This document shows, one piece after another, positions 14,280 through 22,912 of a DNA stretch of 25,343 nt. Position 1 is the stretch's first letter; the number at the start of each line of letters is the position of its first letter. Source of the stretch: a virus; the IMG/VR virus record IMGVR_UViG_3300007960_000165, positions 1-25,343 of that record, one strand, 5' to 3'. Below the pieces are notes generated by a model that saw only the letters and a list, made by a program, of their open reading frames with translations, had not been told where the DNA came from and did not search any database. Both the position numbers and the translations under genes were made by a program.

Positions 14280-17200
14280 TGATCAACCCGTACGGCTACC
14301 GTTTCAGCGACAATGTCACGAAGGGCGAGGAGAACTGGGCCTTCCAAATGGCTGCGGCTCCGTTCCGCGCCGCCGAGGGGCTGTTCTCGTCGGTCTATAA
14401 CCTGGCGGACTTCGTCAGCTTCGATGCTCTCCCCGACTACGGGGAGCGGAAGCTCGGGACCTCGGAGTTCTGGGCCGCCTCGCTCCTCGAGGGAGGCCTT
14501 CAGTTCCTCGTCCCCTTTGGGACCCTCACGAAGGGGGCGAAGGCCCTCACCTCTCTCAGCCGCTTCGGCGGACTTGCGACCCGTTACCGCAGAATGAGCA
14601 AGGTGGGCCAATGGGCCGTGCGCGACCTGGCCGGCGGCGCGCTGGTGGACATGGTGGCCTTCGAGGGGAACGAGGGTCGACTCGCGGATCTCCTGGTCCA
14701 GTTCCCCGAGCTTCAGAATCCGCTGACGGAGTACCTGGCCAGCGACGAGGATGACGGATTCCTCGAGGCCCGGCTCAAGAACGCCATCGAGGGCGGGATT
14801 CTTGGCTCGGGGGTGGACGGCCTCATGGCCGCGTTCTCTGGGGTCCGGCGCAAGATCCGGGGGTCCGGCCGCAGCCGCGTTGCGGCGAACGGGATGGAGG
14901 ATGTGCTGAGTGTCGCCGAGCGGCAGGCATTGAACTCCTCGACGGCCAAGTTCTTCCGGGAGGTGTATGGCTACGACCACGACGAGGTCCTTGCGACGGA
15001 GGCGGTGATTGACGCGCTCGGCCTCGACCGCTCCCGGATCATCCTGGACGAGGACGGCAGGCTGTTCCTCGACCACGCGGCGAACTCGCCGGAGATCCTG
15101 GCCAAGCTCGAGCGAGGCGAGATCAACGGGTACACGATTCGCGGCCAGGAGCTGGGAACGGTCATCATCGGCGGCTTCAAGAACGCCGACGCAAGCACCG
15201 GGCTTCACGAGATCCTCCACGCCACGCGGTCGATGCTGTTCGACATGCGGATCGACTCGTCCCTGCGGACCGGCGTAACGGACGAGATGATCCATGCGGC
15301 GGCCAAGTGGGCCGGCGCAGTCTGGGACGAGGCGACCGGGACCTACAAGTGGGGCCGCGAGGCAGAGGAGAAGTTTGCTCGCGCCGGCGAGCTGTACTTC
15401 CGCGACGGCAAGGCTCCCTCCCCTGAGCTGGAGTCGCTGTTCGAGAAGTTCACCGAGTTCCTGACGAAGATCTACCGCAAGGTCTCCGGCTCCGCCATTG
15501 ATGTCGACCTCTCGCCTGAGATGAAGGACATCTTCGACCGTCTGGTCCAGCGCGGGAAGGCCGTCCCCGACGAGGATCTCGTCGCGCGCCGACTTGAGGC
15601 GGTGGGCCGGCCGGACGAGTCGGCCGGCGAGGTCCTCCTCCAGCTCCAGCGGAGCTTCCTCGAGCCGATCTCCGACGAGCTTCGGGACGAGGCCCCCTAC
15701 AAGCTCCGGGCATCGGCGAACGAGGACACGATCCACCTGGCTCACGAGGAGCTGGACGCTATCGAGGCAGAGCGAGGCGAGATCACCTCTGGGGAGCAGT
15801 TCCACCGATTCCTCACCAAGCTGTGGAAGGGAAAGGCCTTCCTCGGGGAGGACGGGGAGATGATGCCGCGCCAAGGCCAGTTCATCGGCCGCCTTCTCGA
15901 TGACCCGGCGTACACCAAGGAGTTCTTCGGCAAAGCCAGCGACGAACAGATCGAGGCCGCACAGCATGGCCTGGAGACTGCCGCCGCTTTGGGCGAACTG
16001 TACGCGAAGGGCGATCCCGGGGCGGACACCACTTTGATGACGGCGTTCTGGGCGATCCTCTCTCGCTCCGCTGCTGTCGCGCCACAGGAGACTGCGTTCG
16101 TCGATTCGATCTATCGGGCTAACCGGCTGATGAGCCGGATCCTCGACCACGCCTCGAACCGAAAGGCCATCGACAACCTCGACGATGTCTTGACGGGCGA
16201 GATGCAATGGACTGCGGACATCCTGATGGGCAAGGGTCTCCTCGCGGAGGCGATGGAGCGGATCGCCTCAGGGAAAGACTTCGACGATGCGTTCTACTTG
16301 AAGTGGGACGCGGAGATGGACCCGAGTCGGACCAAGCGGGCCGGGCGGTTTGAGCGCGAGGCGGATCTGTCCGAGGACGGCGGCCTCGTCGCCCAGGTGA
16401 AGGAGATCATCTTCTCCGGGGCGAAGGTCCCGGATGATCTCCGCCGGCGGATCCAGGCGATCCGCCCCGACGATGAGGTCTTGAGCCAGCCCCGCTACAC
16501 CCACCCGGGTGTGTCGGTGGTATCGAATGTGAACTCGGCTGGTCTCGAGCTGTTCCGTGAGCTGTTCCGCCCCACGAAGGACGGGCGGACCAAGATCCAG
16601 GTCCTCCACGACATGCTCGTCGAGGGGAAGAGCGGGAGGGAGATCCGTCGCTGGTGGCACGGCGCGGTCCAGGGGGCCGGCATGGACAACAAGATCCTCA
16701 GCTTCATGCTCCTCGTTCTCGGAAAGGAGGATGTGATGGTCTGGGATCGCGTCCGGTACAGCATGGAGTTCGCCCTGGATTCGGACGAGAATGTCTACTC
16801 GAGCCTGACCGACGCGGCCTTCGGGAAACTTGAGAAGGAGGTCGGTTCAGAAGCAGCGCGGCTCCACGGTCGAGACGGCTTCGCCACCACGGGCAACGGC
16901 CTTTACGGGGTGGCGTTCAGCGAGGCAAGTGAGTCGGCAGTTCGCCACATCCTCCGGACGCAGAGGCCCATGCCGGAGGGGCTGAACCACATCGGCGGGT
17001 TCCATTGGCTCTCCTGGGTGATCCATTCCGGCCAGGTCACCAGCCACGCCAGCGTCGAGCGCATCCTCGACTATGCCCGGGCCACGCCCGAGCAGCGAGG
17101 GATGCTCCAGGAGATGTTCGACGGCACTCTCGTGACCGAGCAGCGGTACGAGCAGAAGACCTTTGGTCATGCCTTCGGCTACATCGACGGGCAGCCGGCG

Positions 17201-20200
17201 GTGGTGATCGCTGACCCTGTCACCGGAAGCCCGATCCGCGTCGAGGTCGATGACTGGGACACGATCAAGACGATCCTCCAGGGAGCGTCCGGCTACAAGG
17301 AGGCTCTCGCCGGGGAGGGCATGACCCCATCGGTGACTCGCGCGCTGACCGGCGCGGAGTTCGGGTGGGTCGAACATAAGAAGAAGAGCGCGAACTGGGC
17401 GTGGTACAATGACCCCGCCTTCGCGGACAACAAGCACCATGGCGAACTCCTCCGACGATTCTATTCCCACTTCGGCGCAGCTTTCCAAGGAGGCGAAGGC
17501 TCACTTGCGGAAGCTGCTCGAAATGCAGCTCCCCTTCGACCCGAGCAACGGGCAGCCTCCGCCGCAGCAGTCGAAACCCAAGCCCAGGCGGTCCTACTCG
17601 GAAGAGCTGGAGGGGTGGGCGAAGCTTTCGCCGGGCCGACTGCTCGGTCTGGGGGTGGTGGTCTCGCCACGCTCGGACAGCTCGGAGCCTCCGGCAAGCG
17701 AGTAGTCAAGGGATTCGTCGACGCGCTTCTCCCCGATGGGGCGAAGTGGCAGGACTACATCGAGACGGTCCACGCCGTCGACGGTGCTAGGGCGACGGGC
17801 TACAAGCACATCGGGATTCATGTCGCAGACCCGAGTGGCTCCGGCTCTGGATTCGCGGAGCTGAAGCCGGCCGGCGAGAGCATCTTCCGCGAGGCCGCCG
17901 AGCGCGCGCGCGCGGCGGACCCGGAGAACATCTCCGGAGCGATTCCGGACGATCTCCCCGAGGGGAGCCGCATGCTCATCTCCCCCACGGGAGAAGGGGG
18001 CCTCCTCATCAACGGGGACGAGGTCCTCGCTGTGTTCGATATCCCCCGCCACGGCAGCACGGTGCAGCTTGCCGACCTGGCCATCAGCAACGGGATCAAC
18101 AAGGTCACCGTGGAGGGGCCGTTGGCCACGGGCTTCTCGGTGGTCGGCATGCGGCCCATCTCTGTGGACGGCAACCGGGTGACCCTGGTCCGCGACCCGG
18201 AGTTCGGCGTGGTGGTCACTCGTGACAACGCGGCCGACTTCGTCCGGGACGGCGACAATCTCCTCCTCCAGGAGTCCGCGAAGCCGGCGATCCGCGAGGA
18301 TCTGTGGGACCTGGGCAAGATCAACGAGAAGCAGGAGATCGGCTCCGCCAAGACCAGCCGCAGCCAGATCCCTGGCGGGATGCGCGTCGCCATCGAGAAG
18401 GGCTACCTCAAGGCCGGGATGCGGAATGTCGACATCGGCGGTGGCAAGTTCGACAAGGGGACCCAGTTCCTCCGCGAGAGCGGCGTGGACTCTGAGGTCT
18501 TTGACCCCTTTACTCGTGATGCCGGCCACAATCGGCGAGTGCGGGACAGCAGGGCTGGAGGCCAGTCGGATTCCGCGACGGTCCTCAATGTCCTGAATGT
18601 GATCCGCGAGCCGGAGGCCCGTGCGATGGTCCTCGAGCGCGCGCTCGACGCTCTGCGGCCTGGCGGCCGGCTCGTGGTCCAGGTCTACGAGGGAGCGGGC
18701 GACGGAGCCGGCAAGGCCACCCGCGACGGCTGGCAGGAGAACCGCAAGCTCTCGTCCTACCTTGACGAGGTGCGCCAGGTCTTCCCCAACGCCGAGCGGG
18801 AGGGGGGCCTGATCGTGGCAACGAAGGATGTTCCCGGGACCAGCCGGGTCGAGGCCGCTCGGGCCGAGCTGGAAGCCGCCAAGGCCCACCAGCTTGAGGT
18901 CCTCAAAGCGACTCGAGACCGCAGCCCCTACGACAATGTCCCCTCCAGGGCATCGGCGCAGGAGCGCGTCTATGCTGCCCAGCAGCGCGTCTACGAGGCA
19001 CAGCAGGCCGCCTACCGGGAGGGGGACCTGCTCCTCCAGGAGGCGGACACGACGAACGCCCGGCGTGGCGACCGGGACGAGTTCCCGGACGATCCGGTGA
19101 ACCTCGACCGGATCCACTCGAACGAGGACATTGCCCGGGGCCTTGCGAGGGCCTTCGACGAGGTCGAGATGCCGGATCTCGGGGAGATGAGCCTCGAGGA
19201 GGCCGCCGAGGATGCCCTGGCGGAGGCCCGTGGCCTCATGGAGGAGATGGGCGAGGGGTCGGCAGATGACCACCAGCTCATCAAGGCCCTCCTCGGCACG
19301 ACCCACCAGGCCATCGCCACTTTTAGCCGCAAGACCCAGGCTGCTCGGGCGTTCCTGGCCAGGGTGTCTGGCCAGTACGCCGACTACCTCACGGGCAAGG
19401 TGGATCTCGATACGGGCGAGTGGCTCGGCACGGACGAGGAGCTGGCCGAGGCCCTCCGCCGCCGCGCCATCCTCATCAACTCGGCCGTCGAGGTGCGGCG
19501 CGTCCAGCGCGCCATGGCCCAAGCCCTGGGTGCGAACCGCATCCGGTTCTCGGGCCGCTTCCAGGAGGGCGTGGCGATCCCGCGTCCCCCGATTGACCCG
19601 TCTGCCGGCGAGGCGGCCGCTGGGGCTGCTGCGCGCGGCCGTCAGGCCTCTCCCCGGGCTGGTGGGCCGTTCCCCCGGGAAGCGGCCGACGCTGCTCAGG
19701 CGGCGCGAGAGGCGGCTTCCAGCGGCGGTGGCGGGGCGGCCGGCAGCACGGCCGGCGGCGCGACCGGCGGCCGAGGCCTGTCCACCCCGACCGGCCGGGT
19801 CCCGAACCCCACCCTCCCGGGCGGCGGCGGCGGCGGTGGCCAGGGGCAGGCGGCGGCTGGCGGCGGCGGCGGCCGGCGGCCGGCGGCCCCGGTCGAAGAG
19901 GCCGAGGGCGGCCGCAGGAAGAAGCGTCGACAGAAGAAGCAGCGCGGCGGCCCGAAGAAGACCGCGCTCCCGGGGACCTCGGCCACGCCGGGTGGAGAGG
20001 TCGCCCCGTCCTCGGCGGCCAAGCCCACGCCCTCGCGGGACGGCGCGGCCAAGAAGGTCCCGATCCCGAAGCCGGCAAGCGACAGCAAGGCCCTCGAGGC
20101 CCTGATCGACAAGCACGGCGGCCGGCGGAAGGTCATCAAGATGCTCTCGCAGGACCTGGTGTATCGGGAAGCGAACCCCGGCGCGTCCGTCGTGGTCAAG

Positions 20201-22279
20201 CCCAGGAACTTCTGGTCCATGCTCCCCGAGTACTGGATGAACAACCTCCTGAGCGGCCCGATCACCTTCGCCGTCAACCTCGCCAGCAACTCCATTCGGA
20301 TGCTGGCCGACCCGATTGAGCGCGGCCTGGGCAACCTCCTCACCGGCCAAGCCGGCCAGGCCCGGCGGGAGCTTTCCGAGCTGGTGGCGATGGCCCAGGA
20401 GCTGCGCGAGGCGGTCAAGCTCTCGGCGGTTGCCCTGAAGGAGGACACGAGCAAGCTCGTCCCGGGCGGCGGCGGCGGCCTGGACGAGTTCGGCCGCTCC
20501 ACCCGGGCCATCTCGGCGGATGGCCAGGGTGTTGGGCGCGAAACCGTGACCGGCAAGGCCCTCGACTGGCTCGGCAAGTTCGTCAACATCCCGAGCCGGC
20601 TGCTGATGGGCAGCGACGAGTTCTATAAGCAATGGACCTACCGGAGCCGGATGCTGCGGCGGACCCACGAGATCGCGTTCTCTCGCTACACGGACGCGAC
20701 CGAGCGCGCCGAGTTCATCCACCGGATGATGCGCGCCTCGGGGGCCGAGGGCCAGGTCTACACGAGGGACGCGCTGCGCCGAGAGGCCAGCAAGCAAGCA
20801 GCCCAGGCCGGCCTGACGGGGAACGAGGCTGACAAGTTCATCCTCCAGTACATGGACCAGCATTGGGACTCCGAGGTCGGGCGCGAAGCGGCGAAAGCCC
20901 TCCAGTCCGCGCGCGAGTCCACCTTCACGCAGGACCTCGAGAAGACGGCCAGCGACCGGGGCATTCTCAGCATGATGACCGGCGGCCGGGACGAGAACGG
21001 CGCGCGCGTGGCCGGCCCCGGCCTGCGCGGCACGATCAACCTGGCCTCGGCCACCCTCGCCGATGCGGTGGGCAAGGTCCCGGCTCTCCGGTTCATCTTC
21101 CCCTTCATCCGCACCCCCACGAACATCATGCAGTACTTCCTCGACCGCTCGGTCGGGGTGGTGAGCGAGGCCGCGCGGCTGCTCGTGGACGGCGAACTGC
21201 GGCGCGCCTCGACCAAGGCAGACCTGGCGGATCTGGCCGGCCGTGCTTCGACCGGCGCGGTCCTGTTCGGCTCGGCCGTCATGCTGGCGATGCAGAAGGA
21301 TGACCGCGACCTCCCGATGCTGACGGGGGCCGGCCCGGACAACCCGGACGAGCGGAAGATGTGGCAGGCCAGCGGGTGGCAGCCCTACTCGATTCGAGTC
21401 GGGGACCGCTACATCAGCTACCGCCGCCTCGACCCCTCGGCCCTCTTCTTCGGGATGGTCGCCGACCTGGTCCAGAACAAGGCTCACGCCGAGATGCTGA
21501 ACCAGCAGCCCGAGTACGGCAAGGCGGTCTTCGTTGCCCTGGTGAACAACCTGGCCAGCAAGAGCTACCTGACGGGCGCGCTCAACCTCGCCCGTCTGTT
21601 CAACTCGCCGGCGCAGGAGTTCCAGTATGTCTACAACGGGTGGGTCACGGGCTTCGCCCCCCACTCGAGCTTCGTCCACCAGGCCCTCAACCCGGCCCTC
21701 AAGGGCGACGAGGTCTTCCACGAGCTGCGGACGGCGGCCGATGCGTTCGCCAGCCGGAGCTTCTGGAAGGACCCGGCCGGCAACCCGACCAAGTACGACT
21801 TCCTCGGCCGGCCCGTGAAGCGGGACGCTGGCATCGGGCCTGACTGGGGCAGTCCTCTCCGCACGACCGAGGCCTCGGACGATGCGCTGTTCTCGGAGCT
21901 GATCGCTTCGGGCGCGTCCTTCGGGCCGCCGCGCGAAACGGACGGGAATGTCGACCTCACCTCCTTCCGTGGTCCGGACGGCGTACAGACCGCGTATGAC
22001 CGATGGCTCCAGCTCCATGGCGAGGTCAAGCTGGGCAAGCGCGGCCTCGAGGCGGCCCTGCGAAGGGTGACGCAAAGCAAGGGGTACAAGCAGATGAGTC
22101 CGGTGGGCTTCGACCAGGTGGACTCGCCCCGAGTCTCGCTTCTCCGCCGGGTTTACTCGGCCTACCGCACGAAGGCGAAGATCGAGATGCTCAAGGAGTT
22201 CCCCGAGTTGCGGAAGGCCCTGGACAAGCAGCGTCGTGATGCCCTCCTCCTGGCGCGCGGCGAGAACCGAAACCGATGA
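14279..22279 (+). CDS. Giant multidomain internal virion protein (gp16 position, polyvalent type)
   Basis: At 2,666 residues this is almost twice T7 gp16 (1,318), which is ejected with the DNA. Visible parts are as follows. The N-terminal ~120 residues are helical. A zinc-metalloprotease motif HEILH lies at 310-314, with a downstream EEKFARAGELYF (363-374) that could supply the third ligand. A region at about 740-825 is Lys/Asp-rich and weakly resembles helix-hairpin-helix glycosylases. A beta/alpha region at about 1175-1325 may be GNAT-like. A SAM-methyltransferase-like domain spans about 1365-1518 (VDIGGGKFDKG at 1384-1394, LRPGGRLVV near 1460). A Gly/Ala/Lys linker covers about 1777-1937. 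The C-terminal domain (1941-2666) contains FPFIRTPTNIMQYF. No lytic transglycosylase motif is seen. Residues 1054-1143 overlap a second ORF. The organisation fits phage 'polyvalent' proteins; individual domain roles are inferred. Confidence 0.88.
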   Translation: MINPYGYRFSDNVTKGEENWAFQMAAAPFRAAEGLFSSVYNLADFVSFDALPDYGERKLGTSEFWAASLLEGGLQFLVPFGTLTKGAKALTSLSRFGGLATRYRRMSKVGQWAVRDLAGGALVDMVAFEGNEGRLADLLVQFPELQNPLTEYLASDEDDGFLEARLKNAIEGGILGSGVDGLMAAFSGVRRKIRGSGRSRVAANGMEDVLSVAERQALNSSTAKFFREVYGYDHDEVLATEAVIDALGLDRSRIILDEDGRLFLDHAANSPEILAKLERGEINGYTIRGQELGTVIIGGFKNADASTGLHEILHATRSMLFDMRIDSSLRTGVTDEMIHAAAKWAGAVWDEATGTYKWGREAEEKFARAGELYFRDGKAPSPELESLFEKFTEFLTKIYRKVSGSAIDVDLSPEMKDIFDRLVQRGKAVPDEDLVARRLEAVGRPDESAGEVLLQLQRSFLEPISDELRDEAPYKLRASANEDTIHLAHEELDAIEAERGEITSGEQFHRFLTKLWKGKAFLGEDGEMMPRQGQFIGRLLDDPAYTKEFFGKASDEQIEAAQHGLETAAALGELYAKGDPGADTTLMTAFWAILSRSAAVAPQETAFVDSIYRANRLMSRILDHASNRKAIDNLDDVLTGEMQWTADILMGKGLLAEAMERIASGKDFDDAFYLKWDAEMDPSRTKRAGRFEREADLSEDGGLVAQVKEIIFSGAKVPDDLRRRIQAIRPDDEVLSQPRYTHPGVSVVSNVNSAGLELFRELFRPTKDGRTKIQVLHDMLVEGKSGREIRRWWHGAVQGAGMDNKILSFMLLVLGKEDVMVWDRVRYSMEFALDSDENVYSSLTDAAFGKLEKEVGSEAARLHGRDGFATTGNGLYGVAFSEASESAVRHILRTQRPMPEGLNHIGGFHWLSWVIHSGQVTSHASVERILDYARATPEQRGMLQEMFDGTLVTEQRYEQKTFGHAFGYIDGQPAVVIADPVTGSPIRVEVDDWDTIKTILQGASGYKEALAGEGMTPSVTRALTGAEFGWVEHKKKSANWAWYNDPAFADNKHHGELLRRFYSHFGAAFQGGEGSLAEAARNAAPLRPEQRAASAAAVETQAQAVLLGRAGGVGEAFAGPTARSGGGGLATLGQLGASGKRVVKGFVDALLPDGAKWQDYIETVHAVDGARATGYKHIGIHVADPSGSGSGFAELKPAGESIFREAAERARAADPENISGAIPDDLPEGSRMLISPTGEGGLLINGDEVLAVFDIPRHGSTVQLADLAISNGINKVTVEGPLATGFSVVGMRPISVDGNRVTLVRDPEFGVVVTRDNAADFVRDGDNLLLQESAKPAIREDLWDLGKINEKQEIGSAKTSRSQIPGGMRVAIEKGYLKAGMRNVDIGGGKFDKGTQFLRESGVDSEVFDPFTRDAGHNRRVRDSRAGGQSDSATVLNVLNVIREPEARAMVLERALDALRPGGRLVVQVYEGAGDGAGKATRDGWQENRKLSSYLDEVRQVFPNAEREGGLIVATKDVPGTSRVEAARAELEAAKAHQLEVLKATRDRSPYDNVPSRASAQERVYAAQQRVYEAQQAAYREGDLLLQEADTTNARRGDRDEFPDDPVNLDRIHSNEDIARGLARAFDEVEMPDLGEMSLEEAAEDALAEARGLMEEMGEGSADDHQLIKALLGTTHQAIATFSRKTQAARAFLARVSGQYADYLTGKVDLDTGEWLGTDEELAEALRRRAILINSAVEVRRVQRAMAQALGANRIRFSGRFQEGVAIPRPPIDPSAGEAAAGAAARGRQASPRAGGPFPREAADAAQAAREAASSGGGGAAGSTAGGATGGRGLSTPTGRVPNPTLPGGGGGGGQGQAAAGGGGGRRPAAPVEEAEGGRRKKRRQKKQRGGPKKTALPGTSATPGGEVAPSSAAKPTPSRDGAAKKVPIPKPASDSKALEALIDKHGGRRKVIKMLSQDLVYREANPGASVVVKPRNFWSMLPEYWMNNLLSGPITFAVNLASNSIRMLADPIERGLGNLLTGQAGQARRELSELVAMAQELREAVKLSAVALKEDTSKLVPGGGGGLDEFGRSTRAISADGQGVGRETVTGKALDWLGKFVNIPSRLLMGSDEFYKQWTYRSRMLRRTHEIAFSRYTDATERAEFIHRMMRASGAEGQVYTRDALRREASKQAAQAGLTGNEADKFILQYMDQHWDSEVGREAAKALQSARESTFTQDLEKTASDRGILSMMTGGRDENGARVAGPGLRGTINLASATLADAVGKVPALRFIFPFIRTPTNIMQYFLDRSVGVVSEAARLLVDGELRRASTKADLADLAGRASTGAVLFGSAVMLAMQKDDRDLPMLTGAGPDNPDERKMWQASGWQPYSIRVGDRYISYRRLDPSALFFGMVADLVQNKAHAEMLNQQPEYGKAVFVALVNNLASKSYLTGALNLARLFNSPAQEFQYVYNGWVTGFAPHSSFVHQALNPALKGDEVFHELRTAADAFASRSFWKDPAGNPTKYDFLGRPVKRDAGIGPDWGSPLRTTEASDDALFSELIASGASFGPPRETDGNVDLTSFRGPDGVQTAYDRWLQLHGEVKLGKRGLEAALRRVTQSKGYKQMSPVGFDQVDSPRVSLLRRVYSAYRTKAKIEMLKEFPELRKALDKQRRDALLLARGENRNR
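17439..17705 (+). CDS. Candidate overprinted 88-codon ORF inside the giant gene
   Basis: In the +1 frame relative to the giant gene, an ORF runs from ATG 17439 (MANSSDDSIPTSAQ) to TAG 17703-17705. Counting codons by hand, about 82% end in G or C, which is the genomic pattern. The giant gene's own frame drops to roughly 50% over the same stretch and returns to normal on both sides. The product looks natural. It has a helix, SKEAKAHLRKLLEMQLPFD (16-34), a Pro/Lys-rich segment and SYSEELEGWAKLSPGRLLG (53-71). The same DNA in the giant frame gives Ala/Gly/Arg-rich, linker-like sequence. No Shine-Dalgarno is evident before the ATG, so expression is uncertain. No function is known. Confidence 0.5.
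   Translation: MANSSDDSIPTSAQLSKEAKAHLRKLLEMQLPFDPSNGQPPPQQSKPKPRRSYSEELEGWAKLSPGRLLGLGVVVSPRSDSSEPPASE
19819..19890 (+). repeat. GGC-rich low-complexity tract encoding a polyglycine linker
   Basis: Runs of GGC/CGG units encode two poly-Gly stretches separated by Gln/Ala in the giant virion protein. Just after the tract, a basic cluster (RRKKRRQKKQ) follows near residue 1880. The tract is part of a roughly 160-residue disordered linker between the methyltransferase-containing half and the ejection-protein-like C-terminus. Slipped-strand length variation would be expected here. Confidence 0.6.
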
Positions 22280-22458
22280 TCCCTGACCCCGACAAGACCC
22301 CGAACACGATCCTGGAGCGCGGCCTTCTCGCCTCGACCAGCGCGCTGCTCGCCCTCGCCCTCTGGGTAGCACTCCAGGCCCTCGAACAGGTCGAGCGAAA
22401 CCGTGAGGTGATCTGGGACCACGACACCAGGATCGCCTTGCTGGAGGCGGAGAAGTGA
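22276..22458 (+). CDS. Small single-span membrane protein, holin candidate
   Basis: This 60-residue protein has a short hydrophilic N-terminus and one strong transmembrane segment (GLLASTSALLALALWVALQAL, residues 16-36). A charged helix follows (EQVERNREVIWDHDTRIALLEAEK, 37-60) with heptad-like hydrophobic spacing. The size and single span resemble T7 gp17.5, the class II-type holin found between genes 17 and 18, and the gene lies in the equivalent region before terL. The start overlaps the giant gene's stop by 4 nt (ATGA), and its stop overlaps the next gene's GTG by 4 nt. A membrane-anchored spanin partner or other lysis regulator is an alternative. No signal-peptidase site is seen. Confidence 0.65.
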   Translation: MIPDPDKTPNTILERGLLASTSALLALALWVALQALEQVERNREVIWDHDTRIALLEAEK

Positions 22459-22910
22459 GAGGCTCGGCGAGGCGCGCGTTCGCGGCCCTCAGGGAGGCGT
22501 TCGGCCGGAAGGCCGCCCTGGCGGTCATGGTCGGCCTCGCGGCTCTGTGGCTCCTCGCAGGCTGCTCCCAGGCCCAGGTGGTCGAGGGGACGCATACGGC
22601 CGGAACCGTTGCCGCAGCCGGGGCGGCCGCCGCCGGGGCGGTCGGGCTGGGCCTCGGCTGGCCGGCGGCCCTCGGCCTGGCTGTCGCCGCCACCGCCGCC
22701 GCCGAGGCGGCTCTCCCGAAGGGCCTCGAGCAGGCTCCGCCGGCGGATCCGGCGGCCGTCCAGACGGGCTGGGGCTACCTGGCCTTCGTGACCGGCGAGT
22801 ACCTCCCCTGGCTTATCGGGTGCGCCGCTCTCCTGTGGCTGCTCCCGCCGCCGGGGACGGTGGTCCGGAACATCCTGGCCTACCTCCGCCGGGAGGTCCT
22901 CGGCCGCTGA
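22455..22910 (+). CDS. Predicted lipoprotein with further hydrophobic spans, lysis-associated candidate
   Basis: This 151-residue protein starts at GTG 22455, overlapping the previous stop. A basic N-region (RGSARRAFAALREAFGRK, 2-19) is followed by a hydrophobic core and a lipobox, LAGC, with Cys37. This predicts lipid modification. Ser at +2 does not signal inner-membrane retention, so sorting to the outer membrane is expected. Residues about 50-86 are Ala/Gly-rich and hydrophobic, and a strong second span lies near the C-terminus (YLPWLIGCAALLWLL, about 117-131), followed by a basic tail. A lipid anchor plus C-terminal membrane span is the topology of unimolecular spanins such as phage T1 gp11. 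A multi-span holin with a chance lipobox is the alternative. The position between the holin candidate and terL supports a lysis role. Confidence 0.6.
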   Translation: MRGSARRAFAALREAFGRKAALAVMVGLAALWLLAGCSQAQVVEGTHTAGTVAAAGAAAAGAVGLGLGWPAALGLAVAATAAAEAALPKGLEQAPPADPAAVQTGWGYLAFVTGEYLPWLIGCAALLWLLPPPGTVVRNILAYLRREVLGR

Positions 22911-22912
22911 CG

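Noticed and set aside
17594-22693. Minus-strand open frame of 1,699 codons antisense to the giant gene
   Set aside because: Its translation is Arg/Pro/Ala/Gly/Leu-biased without domains. It mirrors the strong third-position GC bias of the sense gene, which removes antisense stop codons. The sense strand has clear motifs.
22547-22912. Upstream extension of the terL frame
   Set aside because: The extension is Arg/Pro/Gly-rich and lies over the lipoprotein gene in another frame. The family length (T7 gp19, 586 residues) and GTG at 22913 fit the shorter product.
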